From: Propionibacterium sp.
Lineage (GTDB): Bacteria; Actinomycetota; Actinomycetes; Propionibacteriales; Propionibacteriaceae
NCBI GenBank assembly: GCA_022837595.1
Contig: JALHFX010000037.1
Span: 1-25,231, forward strand
DNA: 25,231 bases
Reading direction: 5' to 3'
Part shown: positions 16,008 through 22,742 of the stretch, in pieces
Layout of the letters: each line of letters opens with the position of its first letter
Numbering within the stretch: the stretch's first letter is position 1
The notes under the pieces: model-generated
What the model was told of the DNA's origin: nothing
Databases searched by the model: none
What the model saw: the letters and a program-made list of their open reading frames with translations, nothing else
Made by a program: the position numbers and the translations under genes

Positions 16008-17015
16008 CTACTTTCCGGCGTAGTACTCATCCACCGTCGCGAAGAAGGCGTCGATGTTCTCCCAGGGAGTCTGCGGCGGAATGTCGCAGCCGGACGAGGG
16101 CACGAAGTTCGGGTATTGACCACATTCCTGAAGAAGCTTCTCCGTGGCCAACCTGACCGAGTCCGGTGTCCCGTTGCAGAACTCACGCGCGGGATCCACA
16201 TTCCCGAGGGCGGGGACGTTCGCCGGTATGTGAGGCATCATTTCTGCCATGCTGATGGCATTGCCGAAGTGGTATCCGTCGGCACCCACCGACAAGATCG
16301 AGTCGATCGTCTTGATAGCGGTGCCGCCGCAGTTGTGGTAGATAACCGCGAACTCGTCCGTCCTCACCGCATCGACGATCTTCTTGGTGTAGTCGGCGGA
16401 GAACTCCTGCGCGAGTGCTGGTGACAGCAATCCGGCAAGCGGCTCGGCGATCACCACGCCATCTGCTCCAACATCCCGGTACGCCTTGATGTAGTCAATG
16501 AGGAAGTCAGTGGTTTTCGATAGCACCGTGTGCACCATCTCGGGCTCTTCGTAGCAGTAGACCATGGCTTCGCTGACATCCATCAGTCGGCCGGCAAGAC
16601 TGAAGGGTCCAATCACCCCAGCGAAGACCGGGCGGTCCTTGATACCAAGTGCTGCCTGCCGGATTGCGTCGATGTACTGACTGGTACGTCCGGTGCCGAC
16701 GGCGGGCACGCTGAGTGCATCTGCGTCCTCGGGCGTGCTGATGATGCCGCCAATAACCGTGGGCACCTCTTTATCGGAATAGCGGATATTTGACCCAAAG
16801 CACTCTGCTTCAATTGAGAGATCCATCATCGAAACCGATGCTGCTGTATTGCAGCGCTCGGCGATACGAATCATGCCCTGGGCTTGGTTCTCACCCAACG
16901 AGATTAGATCGACAACGGAGATTCCGAGCAAGCTGACGGATGGGAAGGAAAGAACCGGTATGGCCTTCTTCTTCGGTGAAGCGATCAGCTCTTCGATCCA
17001 GGTCTTCACATGCAT
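16008..17015 (-). CDS. UroD/MtaA-family corrinoid methyltransferase
   Basis: Protein of 335 aa of the uroporphyrinogen decarboxylase fold family to which MtaA, MtbA and CmuA belong. The zinc site of the methyltransferase branch is present: H227-x-C229 in YHNCGG and C310 in SSGCDIPP. Other family blocks are VIGPFSLAGRLM, ADGVVIAEPLAGLLSP and ALGNVDPAREF. In methanogens these enzymes pass methyl from corrinoid to coenzyme M; here, outside methanogens, the acceptor is more likely tetrahydrofolate or another thiol or folate. It is the first gene of the cluster, with AAGGA before its ATG and a 687-bp upstream gap that should contain the main promoter. Confidence 0.85.
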   Translation of the reverse strand: MHVKTWIEELIASPKKKAIPVLSFPSVSLLGISVVDLISLGENQAQGMIRIAERCNTAASVSMMDLSIEAECFGSNIRYSDKEVPTVIGGIISTPEDADALSVPAVGTGRTSQYIDAIRQAALGIKDRPVFAGVIGPFSLAGRLMDVSEAMVYCYEEPEMVHTVLSKTTDFLIDYIKAYRDVGADGVVIAEPLAGLLSPALAQEFSADYTKKIVDAVRTDEFAVIYHNCGGTAIKTIDSILSVGADGYHFGNAISMAEMMPHIPANVPALGNVDPAREFCNGTPDSVRLATEKLLQECGQYPNFVPSSGCDIPPQTPWENIDAFFATVDEYYAGK

Positions 17016-17702
17016 TCTTCTGTTCCTTCAGATTTGGTGGGCAACTGGACGATTTGCCTGGCGACACCGAAGAAGCGCTATGGACAAAGGAATCTGCAGG
17101 GACATCAATGTCCGTTTGCTTCCTACGTTGACCAGACTTGCCCAGTATGTTTTTTCGGCCCCTCAACGGGCTAGGAATTTGATCTGCCCGGAGGTAGTTC
17201 CGTACGCAATCCGGCGATCAGCGAGCCATTCACTCCCGGTGACTGTGTGATAAACATCGGCATTGGTGACCGCGGAGTGTGGACCTCGCTGGCTGCCGCC
17301 GTCCTGTTCGATGGGGGCCCGACGCCGGCGCAACTACCGCTGGCGGGCGATGTCAGCTGAGGTTGGTTGCGGGCCTGCTGGTTCCTCTGGTAGGGGCGGC
17401 GTTCCCTCCCGCTGTGCTGCACCGCGTTGAGCGGGTGGTCGAAGCCGTCGAGAAACCACTAACTGGTCTCCAGGTGCTCGGCCTTCTGGAGACGTCAGCA
17501 TGATGGTGAGGCGTGGGTTGAGCTAAGTGGGGCACGATCCCATTGGGACTCCTGCTCTCCACGTGACCGCATCGGGGTCGTGCTGCCTGCGGTAGCTGTA
17601 TTCAAGTCATCTGGTCAGACAATGTCCCGCACCCCGAGCGTCCGGGTTTCAATGAGCGAGCACTCGTAGACCCCGGACGAGCGCCGCGACCAGGTGGCGC
17701 CC
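17016..17702. other. Long region without a recognised gene
   Basis: These 687 bp separate the cluster from yxeA. Short open frames occur on both strands (for example 17279-17503 plus and 17353-17562 minus), but none has a good ribosome binding site or a known motif. Two hairpins are visible: GTCTCCAG (17466-17473) with CTGGAGAC (17486-17493), and GTCCGGG (17640-17646) with CCCGGAC (17672-17678). The second lies 25 bp past the yxeA stop and may end that transcript. The area may hold decayed genes. Confidence 0.4.
17100..17113. promoter_or_regulatory. Short dyad upstream of the methyltransferase cluster
   Basis: GGACAT and ATGTCC, separated by CA, form a perfect 14-bp interrupted palindrome 85 bp before the first gene of the cluster. 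A role as an operator or regulator site is possible. AraC proteins usually prefer direct repeats, so a link with the PocR-AraC protein is not shown. Confidence 0.25.
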
Positions 17703-18095
17703 TCACGCCTCCGAGTTCAGCTTCTCCAGGATCTCGGTCGGTACCTCGGACTCGTTGATGACCGCCTCGTTCAGCACGATCTGCTTGGACGCGCTCACCT
17801 TCAGGTAAGTACCCGGCTGGTACAGCCCATCGTTGGAATCCGCCCGCTTGTCGAACTCCAGGACGCGGCGGTTGAGGTCGGTGTCGTATCCGACCAGTTC
17901 GTAGGAGTATCCAGTGTCGGCCGGGTTACCCTCGGAGTCGAGCAGGTCCCCGAGCGCGACGGGCTCGTCCGCAGGGACGACAGTGTAGTAGTCCTGCCCG
18001 ACGTAGCGGGAGTCGTAGTAGTTCTTGACCCAAAGGGCTCCGGCAACGCCGATCATGATGACGGCGATCAGGGTGATGAGTATCGAACGCTTCAT
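17703..18095 (-). CDS. YxeA-family protein
   Basis: Small protein of 130 aa with one N-terminal hydrophobic segment (ILITLIAVIMIGVAGALWV) that acts as signal or anchor. The rest matches the YxeA/DUF1093 pattern: YYDSRYVGQDYYTVV, then YSYELVGYDTDLNRRVLEF, LYQPGTYLKVSAS and a final EVPTEILEKL. The function is unknown; these oligonucleotide-fold-like proteins are often encoded beside bacteriocin-associated membrane proteins and ABC transporters. The ATG has GAGGAGA immediately upstream, inside the 11-bp gap after the preceding membrane protein gene, so the two form an operon. Confidence 0.8.
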   Translation of the reverse strand: MKRSILITLIAVIMIGVAGALWVKNYYDSRYVGQDYYTVVPADEPVALGDLLDSEGNPADTGYSYELVGYDTDLNRRVLEFDKRADSNDGLYQPGTYLKVSASKQIVLNEAVINESEVPTEILEKLNSEA

Positions 18096-18106
18096 TTGTC
18101 TCCTCG

Positions 18107-18445
18107 TCAGAAGTCGAGTTCAGTTCGCACGAAAAGCTGCCGGGTGAGCACGGTCGGCACGATGAAGTACGGCGCTATCACAACTATGCTCACCACGAAC
18201 GTCCAGCTTACGGGCGTCGACGCCTCCCCCAACTCGGCGGCCAGGTTGCGCGAAAGGTATCGCGTTAGGTCGCCGATCAGGTCGATGACCGCACGATGGT
18301 TGAGGAGCAACACCAGCATCACCTCGAACACCCCGGACGCTAGCAGCGCGAACACAGTGGTGGACGCCGTGGTCTCCTGACGCGCGAAGGCGACAACTCC
18401 GGCGTGGATGTCGAGGTTGAATACGAAACCCGCCACCCACCACAT
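18107..18445 (-). CDS. Small membrane protein, possibly a truncated bacteriocin-associated protein
   Basis: Protein of 112 aa with three likely membrane segments, near 1-20, 27-50 and 80-102, the middle one reading VFALLASGVFEVMLVLLL. I do not recognise the family with certainty. Its place directly before yxeA matches large bacteriocin-associated (DUF1430) membrane proteins, of which this could be a 3-prime remnant: the in-frame stop before ATG 18445 and the lack of a good binding site both fit truncation. It sits immediately downstream of a tRNA gene, a common site of insertions and deletions. Alternatively it is a complete small membrane protein. Confidence 0.45.
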   Translation of the reverse strand: MWWVAGFVFNLDIHAGVVAFARQETTASTTVFALLASGVFEVMLVLLLNHRAVIDLIGDLTRYLSRNLAAELGEASTPVSWTFVVSIVVIAPYFIVPTVLTRQLFVRTELDF

Positions 18446-18516
18446 CGGTGATCAGCGGCAGGATCACGCTTGTGGGATATCAGCGCGATGATCTGTGCGA
18501 ACCCGTTGGAATCGAA

Positions 18517-18552
18517 CAAAAACGGCCTAGTCAGTAAGTATCTGACCAGGCC
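18517..18552 (-). terminator. Intrinsic terminator of tRNA-Glu
   Basis: On the minus strand GGCCTGGTCAG (18552-18542) pairs along 11 bp, with one G-U, to CTGACTAGGCC (18534-18524) around a 7-nt loop, then GTTTTTG. This is a classic rho-independent terminator starting 8 nt after the tRNA 3-prime end. Confidence 0.9.
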
Positions 18553-18559
18553 ATTCATT

Positions 18560-18635
18560 TGGTATCCCCAACCGGATTCGAACCGGCGCTGCCGCCTTGA
18601 AAGGGCGGTGTCCTAGGCCACTAGACGATGGGGAC
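18560..18635 (-). tRNA. tRNA-Glu (anticodon UUC)
   Basis: The cloverleaf reads cleanly. The acceptor arms are GTCCCCA and TGGGGAT (one G-U), the anticodon stem is CCGCC/GGCGG with loop CTTTCAA giving anticodon TTC, and the T arm is CCGGTTCGAATCCGG. CCA is encoded, giving 76 nt. It begins 12 bp after the eamA stop, so its promoter must lie within the end of that gene or it is read through from it. Confidence 0.95.
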
Positions 18636-18647
18636 GCGTGGGTAATC

Positions 18648-19571
18648 CTAACCGAGAACAGCCGTTGTGCCCAAACGAGGACCGCGGGCGGGTGTAATCA
18701 CCAAGATCATCAGGGCGCAGGCGAGGATTCCGAGGCCCATCCAGCCCAACAGTGCGAGGCGTTCACCGACGATCACCACAGCCAGAATCGCGGCGACTGC
18801 AGGCTCGATGAGTGTGATGGTGGTCGCAGTACTGGCAGGCACGCGCATCAGCCCATATCCAAAGAGTAGATAACCGACGAACATCGGGACGAGTGCCATA
18901 TAGCAGGCCACGGCGAAGGCCTGAGTGGACGATACGAGTGGCGCACCGGTCACCAGCAGTACAGGCATCAGGAGAAGTCCGCCGGTGCCGAAGACTATTC
19001 CCATCGACGCGGCACGGCTGATGCCATCTTGCATGAGCTGTCGTGCGACCCACGAGTATGTCGCGTAGGTCGCGCCCGCAACGAGGCCGAGGACGACCCC
19101 GGTGACGGTCTTGGTCGAGACTGCCGCGTCCTGGCCGAAGCGGGAGACGCAGAGCAGGACGGAACCGATGATGCCGAGGCCTGCGGCGAGTTTCCATCTG
19201 GCACCCAGGTGTTTGCGTTCGACAATTCGCTCGAGTAGTCCCGACGCCAGCGGCGCCGACGCCAGTGAGATCACCGAGCCGATCGCGACACCGGCGTAGT
19301 GCATCGAGCTGTAGAAGGCCAGTGGATAGGCGGCCACTGCCAACGCGCCCACTGCGATCAGCCGCGCATGAGTACGCAGTTGTGCGCGGGCAGCTATCAG
19401 CTCGGGCACTGCGACCACAGCTTGAAGTAGTCCGCCGATTCCCAAAGCGGCTGCTCCGATCGCCAACGGCCCGGCTTGGGGAGCAAAGGTCGCAGCCGTG
19501 CCTGTAGTGCCCCAAAGGATCGAGGTGATCGTGATCGCGACGATGCCCGCCAGCCGGCCCCGCCCGCTCAC
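18648..19571 (-). CDS. EamA/DMT-family transporter
   Basis: Permease of 307 aa with about ten hydrophobic segments in two repeats. The first contains ITSILWGTTGTAATFAPQ and the second GLVAGATYATYSWVARQL; both are typical EamA openings with the W-G and Y-S/W turns. The C-terminal half ends with LIEPAVAAILAVVIVGERL, the usual EPxxAxxxxxxxxGE signature. The family exports amino acids, metabolites or drugs; the substrate is unknown. The start ATG overlaps the TetR stop by four bases (ATGA), so it is probably the target of that repressor. Confidence 0.9.
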   Translation of the reverse strand: MSGRGRLAGIVAITITSILWGTTGTAATFAPQAGPLAIGAAALGIGGLLQAVVAVPELIAARAQLRTHARLIAVGALAVAAYPLAFYSSMHYAGVAIGSVISLASAPLASGLLERIVERKHLGARWKLAAGLGIIGSVLLCVSRFGQDAAVSTKTVTGVVLGLVAGATYATYSWVARQLMQDGISRAASMGIVFGTGGLLLMPVLLVTGAPLVSSTQAFAVACYMALVPMFVGYLLFGYGLMRVPASTATTITLIEPAVAAILAVVIVGERLALLGWMGLGILACALMILVITPARGPRLGTTAVLG

Positions 19572-20146
19572 CGGGCTTCCAATAAACGTGCGGCGATCCG
19601 GCGGGCGTGGGTCAGTCGTTCGGGCCCGCCTTCCAGCCCTGCCCGGGATACTGCCCCCTCAAGAAGGAATGCGAGATGCTCGGCCATCGCTGCCGAGTAG
19701 GTCACGCCGGCTTCTCGCAAGTGCTCGGTGAGAATGCGTTCAACCTCTTCTTTGTGTTGTCGCACGGCCGCACGTCCAGGAGCATCGACTGGCAGTTCTG
19801 CCGCCGCGTTGAGGAGACCACAACCGCGAAAACCGTTCTGGTAGGCGGCTCGCGCATGATCCAGGTAAGCGTCGAAGACCGCCAGCACCCGTTCCGTCGG
19901 CGAGCCGGCCCGCTCTAATCGAGCCCGGTAGAGCTCGAGCCATTCCTCATGGCGCGCCTCGATATACGCGAGCATCAAGTCCTGTTTGGACGAGAAGTTG
20001 TTGTACAGACTCTTGCGGGCAACCCCGGCTTCGGTGGTGATCGCGTCAATTCCGGTCGCGGTCATGCCGTCTGCATAGAACAACCGGGCCGCCGCGTCCA
20101 AGAGCCGTTGCCGTGCCGGGGCTTGTTTGGTTTTCGGTGAAGTCAT
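19568..20146 (-). CDS. TetR-family repressor of the eamA operon
   Basis: Regulator of 192 aa. The N-terminal HTH is canonical: LLDAAARLFYADGMTATGID followed by IDAITTEAGVARKSLYNNFSSKQDLMLAYIEAR. The C-terminal part is a helical ligand domain with one conspicuous FRGCGLLNAAAEL segment, as in the TetR C-terminal domain of YcdC-like or AcrR-like members. It sits first in a two-gene operon with the EamA transporter. Its own leader contains a long perfect palindrome that covers the ribosome binding site, so autorepression relieved by a transported compound is likely. AGGAGA lies 6 nt before the ATG. Confidence 0.9.
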   Translation of the reverse strand: MTSPKTKQAPARQRLLDAAARLFYADGMTATGIDAITTEAGVARKSLYNNFSSKQDLMLAYIEARHEEWLELYRARLERAGSPTERVLAVFDAYLDHARAAYQNGFRGCGLLNAAAELPVDAPGRAAVRQHKEEVERILTEHLREAGVTYSAAMAEHLAFLLEGAVSRAGLEGGPERLTHARRIAARLLEAR

Positions 20147-20150
20147 CTCG

Positions 20151-20188
20151 ATCTCCTGATAGGTAGATCAGTCTACCTATCAGGAGAT
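20151..20188. promoter_or_regulatory. Perfect 17-bp-arm palindrome, likely TetR operator
   Basis: ATCTCCTGATAGGTAGA (20151-20167) and TCTACCTATCAGGAGAT (20172-20188) are exact inverse repeats around TCAG. The site starts 5 bp upstream of the tetR ATG and includes its Shine-Dalgarno AGGAG. TetR proteins bind such palindromes. RNA across it would also fold into a hairpin hiding the binding site. Confidence 0.8.
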
Positions 20189-20305
20189 CTGGTAACACTC
20201 CGTCTCGCAAGTCGCGCAGTATCAGAGCCCCGCGACCTGCGAAGGCAGGGTCAGCAGATGCGCATGCGCCCCGAAGCTCGATGAGCACATTGATCTTCGG
20301 TGAAA

Positions 20306-21214
20306 CTACCAGTCGCGTTCTGCCAGCCGATGCGGCGCGGGTAGATCGGCGACGTTGATGCCGACCATCGCCTCACCGAGCCCGCGAGAGGCATCCGCGA
20401 TGGCAGCCGGATCATCGTACTGGGCGGTTGCTTTGACGATCGCCGCCGCCCGAGCTGCCGGATTCCCCGACTTGAAGATGCCAGAGCCCACGAAGACTCC
20501 ATCGGCGCCGAGTTGCATCATCAAGGCGGCATCGGCCGGTGTGGCGACACCGCCCGCGGTGAACAGCACGACCGGCAATCTCCCGGTCTCTGCGACTTCG
20601 CGGACGAGATCATAGGGAGCGGCCAGTTGCTTGGCTGCGACGTAGAGCTCGTCCGGGTTGGACTCATAGGTCGCCTTGAGAACCGCGATCTCGTGGCGGA
20701 TGGTGCGGATATGTTTGGTCGCCTCGGAGACATCTCCGGTGCCAGCCTCACCCTTCGAGCGAATCATCGCTGCGCCTTCGGTGATGCGGCGTAGTGCCTC
20801 GCCAAGATTGGTGGCACCGCAGACGAATGGGACGGTGAAAGCTCGTTTGTCGATGTGATTGGCGTAGTCGGCAGGGGATAGGACTTCGGATTCGTCGATA
20901 TAGTCCACCTTCAGGTGCTGTAAAACTTGCGCTTCGACGAAGTGCCCGATCCGGGCCTTCGCCATGACCGGGATGGATACGGTGTCGATGATGGCGCTGA
21001 TCAAGTCGGGATCGCTCATGCGGGCGACGCCGCCCTGAGCCCGGATATCGGCGGGAACCCGCTCCAAAGCCATGACTGCTACGGCCCCGGCATCTTCTGC
21101 AATCCGCGCTTGTTCGGGGGTGACGACGTCCATGATCACGCCGCCCTTGAGGGTCTCGGCAAGGCCATGCTTGTTCAGAGGAGAACCAGTTGATTGAGTC
21201 ATGATGCCCATCAT
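20306..21214 (-). CDS. pdxS: PdxS, pyridoxal 5-phosphate synthase lyase subunit
   Basis: Protein of about 300 aa that builds PLP from ribose 5-phosphate, glyceraldehyde 3-phosphate and ammonia. The TIM barrel is strongly conserved: GGVIMDVVTPEQARIAEDAGA (D29), VPADIRAQGGVARMSDP, IPVMAKARIGHFVEAQ with the Schiff-base Lys K86, MIRSKGEAGTGDV and LFTAGGVATPADAA. It resembles mycobacterial PdxS closely. The partner glutaminase PdxT, normally encoded next to it, is not in this window, so ammonia must come from a PdxT elsewhere or from free ammonium. The start may be ATG 21214 (numbering used here), 21211 or 21202. It is divergent from pdxR. Confidence 0.95.
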   Translation of the reverse strand: MMGIMTQSTGSPLNKHGLAETLKGGVIMDVVTPEQARIAEDAGAVAVMALERVPADIRAQGGVARMSDPDLISAIIDTVSIPVMAKARIGHFVEAQVLQHLKVDYIDESEVLSPADYANHIDKRAFTVPFVCGATNLGEALRRITEGAAMIRSKGEAGTGDVSEATKHIRTIRHEIAVLKATYESNPDELYVAAKQLAAPYDLVREVAETGRLPVVLFTAGGVATPADAALMMQLGADGVFVGSGIFKSGNPAARAAAIVKATAQYDDPAAIADASRGLGEAMVGINVADLPAPHRLAERDW

Positions 21215-21220
21215 CGACCT

Positions 21221-21274
21221 GATACTGGTCTATTTCTAGATCCAGAAATCATCGAGTATCGGTAGACCAGTATC
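21221..21274. promoter_or_regulatory. PdxR operator and divergent pdxS/pdxR promoters
   Basis: GATACTGGTCTA (21221-21232) and TAGACCAGTATC (21263-21274) are perfect 12-bp inverted arms. They match the form of the published Corynebacterium PdxR site (recalled as AAAGTGG-W-CTA). A second near-palindrome, TTTCTAGATCCAGAAA, lies between them (21233-21248). Each arm ends in TATC close to a start: TATCCT (21271-21276) is 6 nt from the pdxR GTG, and TATCAG on the minus strand is 4 nt from the pdxS ATG 21214. With no Shine-Dalgarno visible, both mRNAs may be leaderless. Confidence 0.7.
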
Positions 21275-21282
21275 CTGGGTTT

Positions 21283-22689
21283 GTGCGTACCTCACCGGAG
21301 ATCACTCTTCCACTCCGGCTGGGCGAGCAGAATGAACACAGCACGATCCCGGTGCAACTCGCAAGCGAGTTTCGGCGACTGATCAGCGAGACGGTGCTGT
21401 CACCGGGCGACGTCGTGCCGTCCAGCCGTGCGCTGGCCCTCCATCTCGGTATCTCTCGTGGATCAGTGGTGGCGGCCTACGATCAGCTCCTCGCCGAGGG
21501 ATACCTCGTTGCCGCGGCCGGACGCTCGACGGTGGTGAACCCGCAGCTTCGTTCGGTGCAAGCGCCCAGTCGGGAGCGCATCCGTGCCACAGCGGCGGTG
21601 ACCTCGTCCGAACTTGATCTGCGTCCCGGGCGGCCCTGGTCTCGTGATGTCGTCGGGGCAGCGTGGAAGTCGGCTTGGCGTCAGGCCTCCGCCGTACCCG
21701 CAGAAGATACCGTTCCTGCACTCGGGCTGCTTGAGCTCCGCGAGGCTTGGGCCGAGCACCTCCGCCGAATGCGGGCAGTGGTTCGGGATCCCTCGCAGCT
21801 CGCAGTCACCGGCGGAGGCAGGGAAGGTCTCAGCCTGTTGCTGCTTGCGCTGGCTCACGGCAATCCGTCGCGGCTACGCGTGGGTGTGGAAGAGCCTGGT
21901 TATCCATCGCTGCGGCGAGTCCCTGCGCGGCTCGGAGCGACGGTGATCCCCGTCCCGGTCGATGAGCAGGGGTTGCGGGTGTCTGACCTGCCAACCGGTT
22001 CGGAGGCGCCCGATCTGCTCGTCGTCACCCCCAGCCATCAATACCCGTTGGGCGGGTCATTGCCGATCGATCGGCGTCAGCTGTTGCTGGAGTGGGCCAC
22101 CCGACACCGAGTCGTGATCGTCGAGGATGACTACGATTCCGAGTTGCGCTACGCCTCCCATCCGCTGCCCGCGCTGGCCTCACTTGACGACCCATCCGAT
22201 GGACGAGTCGTGCTGCTCGGCACGCTCGCCAAGACTCTCACCCCCACCCTCGCAGCCGGCTACCTCGCGCTGCCGGAACCGTTGATCGACCTGGTGTCCA
22301 GCACTCGGGAAGAACTCGGTCAGCCCGTCGGACTGGTGGCTCAAAGCGCGGTTGCGAACTACTTGAACAGCGGTGCCCTTCGACTGCATACCCAACGGAT
22401 GCGCAACCGATACCGTCGCCGTCGGCGGCAGGTGGTGCAGGCACTGTCCGAGCTGCCGGGGGTGCATGTCTATCCGATGGATGGCGGCCTGCACGCAGTA
22501 GCGGAACTCACTCGTCCAGAAGCTGACGTGGTGTCTGAACTCGCCGCGCGCGGAGTGCGGGTCAGCCCGCTCTCGCAATACTGGTCGCACGCCGGCAGCT
22601 CCGGCATCGTCTTCGGGTTCGGCGGGGTGGACGAGGCAGACCTCACGCACGGACTGCGTTTGATAGCCGAGGTTGCCGTGCTGAGATGA
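21283..22689 (+). CDS. pdxR: PdxR, MocR-family regulator of PLP synthesis
   Basis: Protein of 468 aa with a GntR-type winged helix at about 20-90 (LISETVLSPGDVVPSSRALALHLGISRGSVVAAYDQLLAEGYL) joined to an aminotransferase-like domain. The PLP-binding lysine is kept: K317 in LLGTLAKTLTP, preceded by VIVEDDYDSELRY, which holds the aspartate and tyrosine expected to contact PLP. Known PdxR proteins sense PLP and control pdxST; the divergent pdxS and shared operator support that job here. Start is GTG 21283, with no ribosome binding site and a -10-like TATCCT 6 nt ahead. Confidence 0.93.
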   Translation: MRTSPEITLPLRLGEQNEHSTIPVQLASEFRRLISETVLSPGDVVPSSRALALHLGISRGSVVAAYDQLLAEGYLVAAAGRSTVVNPQLRSVQAPSRERIRATAAVTSSELDLRPGRPWSRDVVGAAWKSAWRQASAVPAEDTVPALGLLELREAWAEHLRRMRAVVRDPSQLAVTGGGREGLSLLLLALAHGNPSRLRVGVEEPGYPSLRRVPARLGATVIPVPVDEQGLRVSDLPTGSEAPDLLVVTPSHQYPLGGSLPIDRRQLLLEWATRHRVVIVEDDYDSELRYASHPLPALASLDDPSDGRVVLLGTLAKTLTPTLAAGYLALPEPLIDLVSSTREELGQPVGLVAQSAVANYLNSGALRLHTQRMRNRYRRRRRQVVQALSELPGVHVYPMDGGLHAVAELTRPEADVVSELAARGVRVSPLSQYWSHAGSSGIVFGFGGVDEADLTHGLRLIAEVAVLR

Positions 22690-22742
22690 ATCAGGCGGCT
22701 CGCCTCGAGCATCCCGCCGAACAGGTCAAGTAACGATCAAGA

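Noticed and set aside
17279..17562. Opposed frames of about 70 codons in the long gap before yxeA, considered as transposase or membrane-protein remnants.
   Set aside because: Neither shows a recognisable motif or a start signal; they mirror each other as shadow frames do in high-GC DNA.
18500..18523. GTTCGATTCC near the tRNA-Glu terminator, considered as a tRNA remnant or attachment site.
   Set aside because: The flanks cannot form a T stem and there is no long direct repeat of the tRNA 3-prime end.
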